From assembly GCA_029246105.1 (NCBI GenBank), contig JAQWOA010000052.1, positions 1-38,704 of the forward strand: a stretch of 38,704 nucleotides of DNA. The letters run 5' to 3'. Positions within the stretch are counted from its first letter, which is position 1; the number at the start of each line of letters is the position of its first letter. The position numbers were made by a program, and so were the translations under genes. Source of the DNA: Woeseiaceae bacterium (GTDB taxonomy: Bacteria > Pseudomonadota > Gammaproteobacteria > Steroidobacterales > Woeseiaceae). The notes beneath the pieces are model-generated. The model saw only the letters and a program-made list of their open reading frames with translations. It was not told the origin of the DNA and made no database searches. Positions 1 to 10,703 of this stretch are shown in pieces.

Positions 1-1
1 A

Positions 2-928
2 TGGACGCCAAAGGATAAACTGAAAGCGGTGGATAATATCAGCTTTGATCTGTATCCCGGTCAGACCCTTGGGGTGGTCGGGGAAAGCGGCTGCGGCAAA
101 TCCACTTTAGCGCGCGCGATCATTCGTATGCTTCCGGCGGAAACGGGCCAAGTGCTTTGGCTGGGGCAAGATTTACTCACCACAAGCGATGCTGCGATGA
201 AAGAAAAGCGCCGCGATCTGCAAATGATTTTCCAAGATCCACTAGCCTCACTTAATCCGCGAATGACAATTGGTGAAATTGTTGCAGAACCACTCAAAAC
301 ACACTTCCCACAAATGAGCAAAGACGAACGTAGCGCAAAAGTACGACAAATAATCAAAAAAGTTGGAATCTCGCCCAATTTAATTAACCGTTACCCACAT
401 GAGCTTTCAGGTGGCCAATGTCAACGAATCGGAATAGCAAGGGCATTAATTATTAGCCCCAAACTAATCATCTGTGATGAACCAGTCTCAGCGTTAGATG
501 TTTCAATTCAGGCACAGGTGATTAATTTGTTAATGGAGTTACAAAACGAGCTAGGTCTTTCGTTAATATTCATTGCGCATGATCTGAGTGTAGTAAAATA
601 TATTTCTGATCATGTAATGGTCTTATACCTAGGCAATATCGTAGAACTTGCCCATAGCAAAGACTTTTATGATCGTCCATTGCATCCTTATGCTCAAGCA
701 TTAATTGCCTCTGTGCCAGTGCCGGATCCTACGGCACTCAAAAAATCACAAAATAAGTTAATTACAGGTGAGCTACCATCACCAATCAATCCACCTTCAG
801 GTTGCGTCTTTCACACTCGATGCTGTCATGTGACAGATATTTGCACGAAACAAAAACCTGCAGCAGATACACTAAATAAAAATCGTTTGGTTGCCTGTCA
901 CCATTGGCGACAAATCAATGCTGGATAA
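2..928 (+). CDS. oppF: Oligopeptide ABC transporter ATP-binding protein, OppF/DppF type (5' end truncated by window)
   Basis: Frame is open from base 2 (WTPKDKLKAVDNISF...). Walker A GESGCGKST, signature LSGGQ, Walker B LIICDEPVSALD, and the OppF-type C-terminus GELPSPINPPSGCVFHTRC. Confidence 0.93.
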   Translation, partial: WTPKDKLKAVDNISFDLYPGQTLGVVGESGCGKSTLARAIIRMLPAETGQVLWLGQDLLTTSDAAMKEKRRDLQMIFQDPLASLNPRMTIGEIVAEPLKTHFPQMSKDERSAKVRQIIKKVGISPNLINRYPHELSGGQCQRIGIARALIISPKLIICDEPVSALDVSIQAQVINLLMELQNELGLSLIFIAHDLSVVKYISDHVMVLYLGNIVELAHSKDFYDRPLHPYAQALIASVPVPDPTALKKSQNKLITGELPSPINPPSGCVFHTRCCHVTDICTKQKPAADTLNKNRLVACHHWRQINAG

Positions 929-971
929 GCTTTATCTTTTTTTTAAAAAAATACAGTGTGGCGTTAGATGA

Positions 972-1132
972 TCAACCAAAGCGGCCAGTAACATAATCTT
1001 CAGTAAGACGATGTCCTGGGTTGGTAAAAATCTTATCGGTCGCGTCGACTTCAATGAGCCGGCCAAGTTAAAAGCTATCATCTGTCGAATCTGCTCTTCG
1101 TCCTCAACCACTAATATGCATTTAGAAGGCAT
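972..1132 (-). pseudogene. Fusion scar: phoB 5' fragment (1061-1132) joined to pstB 3' fragment (972-1064) in a different frame
   Basis: Minus strand from 1132 reads [24 protein letters not shown] (PhoB-type receiver N-terminus). After about 1064 another frame reads [30 protein letters not shown], which matches the PstB C-terminal pattern (..IFTNP...TEDYITGR(Y/F)G*). Confidence 0.75.
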
Positions 1133-1251
1133 TATAAGAATGTAACCTATCGTTCATGTATTTTAAATCATCAGATCAAGTAAAAATTTCATTTGTATGA
1201 CAAACTTATGAATAAAATGTTACACGTTCCTTTCTCCTTTAAGGTAAATAC

Positions 1252-2631
1252 ATGAGAGAACATCAAGAATCTGGTTTTTTACAATCGATGATCTGTTTCG
1301 GTGGTGTCATTATGATTATCATCGTCGGGCTACTATGGCTCGAAATCAGTCTACATAGTCTTATGCTGATTGCACTCATATGGGTTGCTTGCCACTCAAT
1401 AAGCCTCGGTTTCAGATTCCCAGAAATTAAAACTGCGATGATCTCCGGCATAGAAAAAGGCCTTGGGGCCATCTTTATCTTTTTTCTAATCGGTGCTTTA
1501 ATCGCCGCGTTGATTGAGAGTGGAACAATCGGTGGCCTTATTTACTACGGTTTGGATATCCTGCATCCGAGCATTTTCCTACCAGCTGGTTTAGTCCTAT
1601 GTAGCCTCATGTCACTCGCAACCGGTACAGCATGGGGAACAATAGGAACCCTCGGTGTTGTCTTAATGGGTTTGGGTGATGCGCTAGGCATTCCGCTGCC
1701 GCTGATCGCTGGTATGGTCGTCTCTGGCGCAAGCTTCGGTGATAAAATGTCACCTGTGTCTGATACAACTAATCTCGCCGCCATGAGTGCTGGCACAGAC
1801 CTCTACTCTCATATTAGGTCGATGCTATATACGACCGTTCCTACTTATGTCATTTGCCTTATCATTTATACATTCATTGGATTGAACTATAGCGTGCATA
1901 CCATCTCTGCACAGGAGCTGATCGATCTAAAGCAATATATCGCAATCGAGTTTTGGATCGGACCACTCACGCTGTTGCCATTAATCGTACTGCTTGGCCT
2001 CAGTCTTAAACGAGCACCGGCGGAAGTTAGTATGCTCGGTAGTGTCGCTACTGCAATCGTACTCGCTGTCGTCATACAGGATCGATCTATATCTGAGGTA
2101 CTAAACAGCCTTAACAGCGGCTATAAAGCGAATACAGGACTAGAGAGCTTAGATGTGATTCTAACCCGGGGGGGAATGCAAAGCATGATGTGGACTATGT
2201 CACTCGCGCTTCTTGCACTATCACTTGGTGGTCTGCTTGATCGTGTGGGCTTCGTCCGAGTACTAATGAGCGGATTGCTTATACGTATCAAACGCGCCGC
2301 AACTTTAATGACTGCCACTATTGGCGCAGGTATCGTTGCCAATATGAGCATGGGGGAGGGATACCTTTCCATTATCTTTGGCGGGCAAATATTTAAGAAG
2401 TCCTATGAAGAGCATAATCTCAAGAAGCATATGCTGTCACGAACCCTCGAAGAAGGCGCAACACTCAGTACAACGTTGATCCCCTGGACTACCTCTGGTG
2501 CGTTCGTTACGGGAGTTCTTGCGATATCACCGTTGGATTTCGCCCCATGGGCATTCTTTAACTACATCAACCCAATACTATCCATTGTCCTTGCCTATAT
2601 CGGTTTTGGAATTTTTCGAAATCGTAAATGA
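1252..2631 (+). CDS. nhaC: NhaC-family Na+/H+ antiporter
   Basis: Polytopic 459 aa protein with the NhaC-type stretch GTAWGTIGTLGVVLMGLG...GASFGDKMSPVSDTTNLAA. Confidence 0.88.
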   Translation: MREHQESGFLQSMICFGGVIMIIIVGLLWLEISLHSLMLIALIWVACHSISLGFRFPEIKTAMISGIEKGLGAIFIFFLIGALIAALIESGTIGGLIYYGLDILHPSIFLPAGLVLCSLMSLATGTAWGTIGTLGVVLMGLGDALGIPLPLIAGMVVSGASFGDKMSPVSDTTNLAAMSAGTDLYSHIRSMLYTTVPTYVICLIIYTFIGLNYSVHTISAQELIDLKQYIAIEFWIGPLTLLPLIVLLGLSLKRAPAEVSMLGSVATAIVLAVVIQDRSISEVLNSLNSGYKANTGLESLDVILTRGGMQSMMWTMSLALLALSLGGLLDRVGFVRVLMSGLLIRIKRAATLMTATIGAGIVANMSMGEGYLSIIFGGQIFKKSYEEHNLKKHMLSRTLEEGATLSTTLIPWTTSGAFVTGVLAISPLDFAPWAFFNYINPILSIVLAYIGFGIFRNRK

Positions 2632-2685
2632 TTGATATCAATAGATATTATATCGAAACTCAATCCCTAAGTAATTAGTGCTGCT

Positions 2686-3978
2686 TCAGACGACTAAATC
2701 TATTTTTAACTTTTCACCGTCGCCAAAAATTCTCTTATAACGATTTACTTCTTCTTTAGGGCCCATCGCTTTATTAGGGTTGTCTGAAAGTTTTACTGTT
2801 TTCTTTCCATTTGCAGCTACTGCCTTGCAAACCAACGAAAAAGGCTCCAAGGTTTTATCTGGAATAAGCCCCCTGAAATCGTTTGTCATTAATGTGCCCC
2901 AACCAAATGCTAATTTAGCTTTATTTTTAAATTTATCATTCAACTCTTTTATTTTAGGAACGTCTAAACCATCAGAAAAAATAAGTAGCTTCTCTTTTGG
3001 ATTCTCCCCTCTTGATTTCCACCAATCAATTGCGATTTCAGCGCCTTTAATAGGGTCGCCAGAATCTACTCTTATACCAGTCCAATCGTTCATCCATGAA
3101 GGTGCATTTTCTAAGAAATTTTTAGTTCCAAAAGTATCTGGTAAGATAATTAAAAGTTTTCCGTCATGCTCTTCTTGCCAATCTTGAAAAACTTTATAAG
3201 GAGCCTGAAGAAGTTCAGAATCACTTTTTGCTAATGCAGCATAAACCATCGGAAGTTCATGGCCGTTAGTGCCAATAGCTTCAACTTCACGCCTCATCGC
3301 TATTAGACAATTAGACGTACCTGTGAAGTTTGATCCAAGGCCTTCCTGCATTGCTTGCACACACCAGTCTTGCCATAGAAAAGAATGACGTCTTCGTGTG
3401 CCAAAATCTGCAATTGATAAATCATCGAGATTCTTTAAATCTTTAATTTTCTCCCACAGTTTTGTCATCGCTTGAGCATATAATACTTGCAGCTCAAATC
3501 TACCCATACCGCGGAGAATCGCTCTACTGCGTAATTCCATAATAATTGATAATGCTGGAATTTCCCAAAACATTACTTCGGGCCAACTACCTTCAAATGA
3601 AAGTTCATATTGATTGCCAGTACACTCTAAATGGTAAGGAGGAAGTCTTAAATTTTCAAACCACTCCATAAAATCAGGCCTAAACATCTGTTTTTTTCCA
3701 TAAAACGTATTGCCCCTTAGCCAAGTACTTTCTCCACGAGTCAATCTTAGTGTACGAACATGATCTAATTGTTCTCTGAGTCTACTTTCATCAATTATTT
3801 TGGCGATGGGGACGTGATCTGATCTATTAATTAAGCTAAAAGTTACTTCAATATTTGGTTTATTTTTAAATACTGATTGGCACATTAATAATTTATAGAA
3901 ATCTGTATCCAATAAAGACCTTATTATTGGATCAATTTTCCATTTTCTATTGTGAACTCGTGTAGCTATATCAACCAT
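2686..3978 (-). CDS. pncB: Nicotinate phosphoribosyltransferase
   Basis: SLLDTDFYKLLMCQSVF, FGTRRRHSF, GTSNCLIAMR, RVDSGDP and FGWGTLMTND are characteristic NAPRTase segments. Confidence 0.93.
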   Translation of the reverse strand: MVDIATRVHNRKWKIDPIIRSLLDTDFYKLLMCQSVFKNKPNIEVTFSLINRSDHVPIAKIIDESRLREQLDHVRTLRLTRGESTWLRGNTFYGKKQMFRPDFMEWFENLRLPPYHLECTGNQYELSFEGSWPEVMFWEIPALSIIMELRSRAILRGMGRFELQVLYAQAMTKLWEKIKDLKNLDDLSIADFGTRRRHSFLWQDWCVQAMQEGLGSNFTGTSNCLIAMRREVEAIGTNGHELPMVYAALAKSDSELLQAPYKVFQDWQEEHDGKLLIILPDTFGTKNFLENAPSWMNDWTGIRVDSGDPIKGAEIAIDWWKSRGENPKEKLLIFSDGLDVPKIKELNDKFKNKAKLAFGWGTLMTNDFRGLIPDKTLEPFSLVCKAVAANGKKTVKLSDNPNKAMGPKEEVNRYKRIFGDGEKLKIDLVV

Positions 3979-4330
3979 AGCTGCCCCTCCGAGACGATGG
4001 AGTATTTTATAAAGTTAATATTCATACGATTGAAAAACCTTACGATTGATCATTATTTACGATTACCTAATTCAAATAGTTTTTTTATTTTTATGGGTTC
4101 ACTCTAGTGACATTCTTGAATATATAGTAAAGATATCAGTTCACAATAATTAATTACTTATAGCAGCACCCTCTCCTGCCCTCAAATAAACTCATATTTA
4201 ATTTATTTCCAGATAGTCATTAATTTTTAATATGCGGACCTTGCTAGGAAAAAACCCAAATAGAAGTACCCTCTTGCGCATCTATAATAAGCCGTAATCA
4301 GGGCGCTCCATAACAACTAATAGCCTCAGA

Positions 4331-4359
4331 TTGACATAGCTATGTTTGTGGTCTACTTT
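4331..4359 (+). promoter_or_regulatory. Putative sigma70 promoter for the cobalamin riboswitch/btuB transcript
   Basis: TTGACA (4331-4336), 17 nt spacer, TACTTT (4354-4359), immediately upstream of the riboswitch. Confidence 0.5.
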
Positions 4360-4365
4360 CATTTC

Positions 4366-4528
4366 CAGATGGTGCTCTAGAATATTAGAGTTAAGAGGGA
4401 ATCCGGTGCAAATCCGGAGGTGTACCCGCAACTGAAAGCTAGGAGATGTCGGCCAGTCGAGCCACTAGGAGTTTGATTCCTGGGAAGGCGGCCAGCATTT
4501 GTGATTAGTAAGCCAGGAAACCTGCCAT
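4366..4528 (+). ncRNA. Cobalamin (AdoCbl) riboswitch
   Basis: ggtgct...aagagggaatccggtgcaaatccggaggtgtacccgcaactg...B12 box agccaggaaacctgcc (4511-4526), directly upstream of a btuB-like gene. Confidence 0.92.
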
Positions 4529-4672
4529 CGCGTCGTTCGTCCGAGGTCGGGATAACCTTTGGGGCCGGATTCACATTTTCCCGTGAAACGACAAGTCATT
4601 GGCTCGTCGCTCTGCTCTAGCAGTAATAGCCATAGTTGTCTCAAATCAGTCCAAGGTTGACGTCTTAGGGCT

Positions 4673-6526
4673 ATGGGGAAATTCAAATTGTTTGAGAAAC
4701 TTAGTATTTTTTGTCTTGCTATATTGACCAGTGGTGGTGTCTTTTCTGCAGAAAAATCTTCAAGCAACGAACCGACTGAAAATCTTATTGTTTATGGTGT
4801 GCGACTCCAGCAACCAACGACAGAAATTGGCTCGAGTGTATCCATCTTGACGGCGGATGATATCGAAGCATTGGGTTCAAACTTTGTGCTCGATGTGATC
4901 TCAACTCTACCTGGCGTAACAATCAACCAAAATGGTGCATTCGGTGGAGCGGCCTCAGTTCGTATTCGTGGAGCATCAAGCGAACAAACACTCGTAATTA
5001 TTGATGATGTAGTTGTCAATGATCCAACTTCCCCAGGTGGTGGCTTTGATTTCTCAAGAATGGACCCATGGAATATTGAGCGCATCGAAGTACTGAAAGG
5101 CCCGCAGTCAACTCTATGGGGAACAGATGCTATGGGCGGTGTGATCAATATCGTTACAAAGCGTCCTGAAAATGAATTTAACCGTAGAGCTTTTATCCAA
5201 GCAGGATCATTCAACACGCTTCGAAGTGGCGCGGAGCTCAGTGCAGCAATGGATCATTACGACTTCCGGCTTGCGGCAACCAGCACTTCTTCTGATGGCA
5301 TATCAAAAGCAGATAAGATCAATGGCAACACAGAAGAAGATGGGTATGACGCTAATACAGTTCATGCCGCTGCTGGAACTGAGCTTTGGGGTAATGCCCG
5401 CTTACAAGCTAATGCTCTATGGACTAATGCAAAATCTGATTTCGACAGTTATTCGTTTGGAGCGCAAGGCAATGTCGGTGATGGTGACGAATACAGCAAG
5501 ACTGAAGAGGTTGCAGCCAATCTCAAACTGTTACTGCCCTTACTTAATGGCAAACTCGAAAGCATATTCCTCGCTGGGTACTCTGACATTGATAGAAAAA
5601 GCTTCAATGCTGGAATTCAAGGCTTTTCAAGCAAAGGCAACCGAAAGATTTTGCGTTATCAAGGTACGCTGAATATTAATGAAAGCAGCCGACTTGCATT
5701 CGGTGCTGAACAGGAAAAGAGTAAAGTAAATGATGATGACATCACGATAAACGGCTTATTCGCATTATACGAACTTCAAGTCCTTAATTCTGTGACTGTC
5801 AGTGCAGGTTTACGAAGTGACAACCATGATCGCTTCGAGGCGGTCACAACAGGGCGTCTTGCGGCAGCTTATAATCCAAATGATCAGATTACATTGCGTG
5901 CGAGTTGGGATGAGGGATTCAAATCACCCACTCTTTTTCAAACAACCTATTTCTGTTGCGGCGCGACATCGCCGAATTCGGAATTGAAGCCAGAAACATC
6001 TGAGGCCTTTGATATTGGCATAACTTTTCGAACTGCTGATAAGCGTGGAGGGATCGAACTAACCTATTTTGATCAAGATACTACAAATCTCATTAACTTC
6101 TCTTATGGCATTGGTGGATATGAAAATATCGCAGCGGCAAGCTCATCAGGCATCGAAGTTGGTAGTAATTATAGCTTTATGTCATGGCTTAATGCAGCCA
6201 TTAGCTACACTTACATTAATGCAAAAGACGGTACTGGTACACCGCTCATCAGGGTGCCAAAACACTCAGGTGATTTGATTTTTTCATTCAATCCAAAAGG
6301 CCGCCTAAACGGTTCCTTGCATATCAAACACAATGGCGAAGAACAGGATCCGAATGGTGTTATCGATTCTTGGTCGCGTGTTGATATCACGAGTCGCTAT
6401 GCAATTAGCGATAGTGTCAAAATATATGCACAAATAGAGAATCTGTTTGACAAGCAATATCAACAGATTATCGGCTACGGAACGCCTGGTATTTCTGGTC
6501 ATCTTGGCGTGCATCTAAGGTTTTAA
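4673..6526 (+). CDS. btuB: TonB-dependent vitamin B12 receptor
   Basis: Signal peptide, plug-domain motifs (DVISTLPGVTI, VRIRGASSEQTLVIIDD, IERIEVLKGPQSTLWGTDAMGGVINIVTK), C-terminal beta strand ending in F, and location behind a cobalamin riboswitch. Confidence 0.9.
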   Translation: MGKFKLFEKLSIFCLAILTSGGVFSAEKSSSNEPTENLIVYGVRLQQPTTEIGSSVSILTADDIEALGSNFVLDVISTLPGVTINQNGAFGGAASVRIRGASSEQTLVIIDDVVVNDPTSPGGGFDFSRMDPWNIERIEVLKGPQSTLWGTDAMGGVINIVTKRPENEFNRRAFIQAGSFNTLRSGAELSAAMDHYDFRLAATSTSSDGISKADKINGNTEEDGYDANTVHAAAGTELWGNARLQANALWTNAKSDFDSYSFGAQGNVGDGDEYSKTEEVAANLKLLLPLLNGKLESIFLAGYSDIDRKSFNAGIQGFSSKGNRKILRYQGTLNINESSRLAFGAEQEKSKVNDDDITINGLFALYELQVLNSVTVSAGLRSDNHDRFEAVTTGRLAAAYNPNDQITLRASWDEGFKSPTLFQTTYFCCGATSPNSELKPETSEAFDIGITFRTADKRGGIELTYFDQDTTNLINFSYGIGGYENIAAASSSGIEVGSNYSFMSWLNAAISYTYINAKDGTGTPLIRVPKHSGDLIFSFNPKGRLNGSLHIKHNGEEQDPNGVIDSWSRVDITSRYAISDSVKIYAQIENLFDKQYQQIIGYGTPGISGHLGVHLRF

Positions 6527-6533
6527 TAAGCTA

Positions 6534-7358
6534 ATGAAACATTCTTTCATCGCTGCCATATTACTTATAAATTTTGTTAGCGGCGTAACGCTGGCTGATT
6601 CAAATGCGAAGAGAATCGTCAGTCTTGATTTTTGTGCTGATCAATATCTTCTTAAAATGCTGCCTCGCTCGAGAATCCTCGCTGTATCACCAAATGCAAA
6701 CAAACATTTTTCCTATATGCGTGATAGTGCGATCAATATTTCTACAGTACGACCAATTGCTGAGGATGTATTAGCTCTCAAACCTGACCTAATAATTCGC
6801 TCTTATGGTGGAGGCCCTCATGCCAGTAGATTTTTCAAACTCGCAGGCATTCCAGTATTGCAGATTCCGTTTACTAATAGCTTTGAAGATGTTCGTAATA
6901 CAATACGACATATCGCAGATGGTTTGGGAGTAGAACAGAAAGGCGAGAAAATTATTTCTATAATGAACAGTCGTTTAAAAAATATTCGCAAATCAGACTC
7001 AAAAAAAATGGCGCTTTATATGACGCCGACAGGGGTTACTAGTGGAGCTGGTACACTTATTCATGAAATGCTCCAAGCTGCGAATCTTAAGAATTTCCAA
7101 CGCCACCCAGGGTGGGGATTAATTCCGCTGGAGCGTCTTGCGTATGAGCAACCAGCCGTAATTGCTGCTGCATTTTTTACCGCAGAAGAAAATTACCTAT
7201 CTATGTGGAGTCCCATGCGTCATCCAGTAGCAAGAAAACAGATGACTAAACAGCCGACCGTGATGTTACAGGGTGCTTGGACAGCCTGCGCAGGCTGGTA
7301 CCTGCTGGACGCGATTGAAGCGCTAGCTGAGAGCGTGGCTATGGAAAAAGCTAAATGA
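6534..7358 (+). CDS. btuF: Cobalamin ABC transporter periplasmic binding protein
   Basis: Signal peptide, RIVSLDFCADQYLL and ALKPDLII of the BtuF/helical-backbone family; between btuB and btuC. Confidence 0.85.
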   Translation: MKHSFIAAILLINFVSGVTLADSNAKRIVSLDFCADQYLLKMLPRSRILAVSPNANKHFSYMRDSAINISTVRPIAEDVLALKPDLIIRSYGGGPHASRFFKLAGIPVLQIPFTNSFEDVRNTIRHIADGLGVEQKGEKIISIMNSRLKNIRKSDSKKMALYMTPTGVTSGAGTLIHEMLQAANLKNFQRHPGWGLIPLERLAYEQPAVIAAAFFTAEENYLSMWSPMRHPVARKQMTKQPTVMLQGAWTACAGWYLLDAIEALAESVAMEKAK

Positions 7359-8344
7359 CGTCACGTCAACTTAATCTATTTTTGCTTACTGGCTGCATCG
7401 TCGCAATCTTAGCTGCCTGCACTTTAGGCTCAACATCTATGGATTTTTCTCGGGTCTTAGCTGCCTTTTTTGGACAATCTTCTCCCGCAGATAGTGTTGT
7501 CATTTGGCAAATTCGTTTTCCAAGAGCCCTATCGGCCTTTATTGTAGGGGCAGCACTCGGGGCAAGTGGCGCAGCTTTACAGGGCTTGCTTCGTAATCCA
7601 TTAGCAGAGCCTGGAGTATTGGGCGTAACTGCAACAGCTTCTTTATCGGCTACGTTTGCCCTATATTATGGTTTCGTAGCAAGCTCACCTTTCTTGTTGC
7701 CCATTTATTCCATTGCTGGCGCCCTGATAGCAACCGGGCTTTTAGCGGCCGCAGCAATTCGCGTTAGTTCTGTGGTTACATTAATTCTGATTGGTGTTGG
7801 CCTTTCAAGTTTTTCGGCAGCACTGATGTCACTACTGCTAAATCTAGCACCGAATCCATTCTCTTTATCAGACATGATCAACTGGCTGCTCGGCTCAGTT
7901 GCTAATCGAAGTCTTAATGACATACTGATCGTAATGCCTTTTATGATTACTGGCTTTATAATTTTATTTATCACACGCAGAGGCCTATCTGCTTTGACGC
8001 TTGGCGAAGAAGCGGCGAGTGGAATTGGCCTCAATCTCCGCCATCAGCGTATAGCAGTGGTGCTCGGTGCAGGCCTCACAACCGGCGCATCTGTTGCTCT
8101 AGCCGGTGCTATAGGATTTATCGGTATTGTCGCACCACACCTTGTAAGACCATTCGTCCACTACGACCCGGCTCGCAGTTTAATTCCCAGCGCTCTATTA
8201 GGTGGCCTAATACTGATTATCGCTGACATCGGCGTGAGACTACTGCCGACGATATCAGAGTTAAAACTCGGCGTTATTGCATCCATTATCGGTGCTCCAG
8301 CATTCATCTGGATTGCAGCAAAACGACGCTTGACTCATGACTAG
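7355..8344 (+). CDS. btuC: Cobalamin ABC transporter permease
   Basis: FecCD family: RFPRALSAFIVGAALGASGAALQGLLRNPLAEPGVLGV, AGAIGFIGIVAPHLVRP. Overlaps btuF by 4 nt. Confidence 0.9.
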   Translation: MTSRQLNLFLLTGCIVAILAACTLGSTSMDFSRVLAAFFGQSSPADSVVIWQIRFPRALSAFIVGAALGASGAALQGLLRNPLAEPGVLGVTATASLSATFALYYGFVASSPFLLPIYSIAGALIATGLLAAAAIRVSSVVTLILIGVGLSSFSAALMSLLLNLAPNPFSLSDMINWLLGSVANRSLNDILIVMPFMITGFIILFITRRGLSALTLGEEAASGIGLNLRHQRIAVVLGAGLTTGASVALAGAIGFIGIVAPHLVRPFVHYDPARSLIPSALLGGLILIIADIGVRLLPTISELKLGVIASIIGAPAFIWIAAKRRLTHD

Positions 8345-9110
8345 TCTTATCGCTAATAAAGTAAGCATTGACGTTGCAGGAGCTTCGATTCTTCGTGATG
8401 TTACAGTTTCACTCCAGCCAGGTGAGCTAGTTGCGATACTTGGTCCGAATGGTGCAGGAAAAACTTCATTATTGCGTGCATTAATGGGGCTAACGAAGAC
8501 AAGTGGTGGCTCAGCGGAACTAAACCGCGTTGCCTGTCATAAAGTAGCACCGCAGGATCGTGCGAAGCTGATCTCTTACTTGCCACAACGCCGACCATTG
8601 GCCTGGCCAAACAGAGTAATTGACGTTGTAGCGCTTGGGCGATTTGCTCATGGCGCTGCGCTTGGTCAGCTGAGCCCTGAAGATACGCTGGCTGTTTCCG
8701 ATGCCATCAATACCTGCGATCTCAATAAACTTGCAGAGAGAAGCACTGCCACTCTATCTGGCGGTGAACTCGCAAGAGTTCACTTCGCTCGTGCTATTGC
8801 CTCGAAAACTCCTCTACTGGTTGCAGATGAGCCAGTTGCGGAGCTTGATCCCCGACATCAAGTTCGTATCTCAGACTTACTCCGAAAATATGTCGACAAT
8901 GGTGGCGGTGCACTAGTCGTCCTTCATGACATCACTCTTGCTGCTCGAATAGCTGATCGTTTGGTTTGGATGAAAAATGGCAGCATTTTTGCAGAAGGGA
9001 CACCGATCGAAACGTTAACATCGCAGATGATAAAGGATGTCTTTGGCGTGCAAGCATATATTGGAAATGACAAACACGGGTTCGATGTTCGTATAGAGGG
9101 CGCTGCATAA
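8337..9110 (+). CDS. btuD: Cobalamin ABC transporter ATP-binding protein
   Basis: Walker A GPNGAGKTS, signature LSGGE, Walker B LLVADEPVAELD. Overlaps btuC. Confidence 0.88.
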   Translation: MTSLIANKVSIDVAGASILRDVTVSLQPGELVAILGPNGAGKTSLLRALMGLTKTSGGSAELNRVACHKVAPQDRAKLISYLPQRRPLAWPNRVIDVVALGRFAHGAALGQLSPEDTLAVSDAINTCDLNKLAERSTATLSGGELARVHFARAIASKTPLLVADEPVAELDPRHQVRISDLLRKYVDNGGGALVVLHDITLAARIADRLVWMKNGSIFAEGTPIETLTSQMIKDVFGVQAYIGNDKHGFDVRIEGAA

Positions 9111-9212
9111 GATTCAGGCCCCTAAAAATTTAAGGGCTAGCCCAGCTCCAACGAATAAGGGGCGATGTAATCAGCTTTTTTTATTTCTCGAGTCCTTCGG
9201 TTTTTTGTATTG

Positions 9213-10689
<1,477 letters not shown>

Positions 10690-10703
10690 GAAGACTTCGG
10701 TGG

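Noticed and set aside
4377-4767. Minus-strand ORFs overlapping the cobalamin riboswitch
   Set aside because: Antisense to a clear structured RNA and the btuB start; sequences have no recognisable family features.
5172-5672. 166 aa plus-strand ORF inside btuB
   Set aside because: Alternative frame of a well-supported TonB receptor; no independent evidence.
9111-9212. Possible bidirectional terminator between btuD and purA
   Set aside because: Contains the palindrome gggctagccc and T-rich tracts, but no convincing single stem plus U-run.
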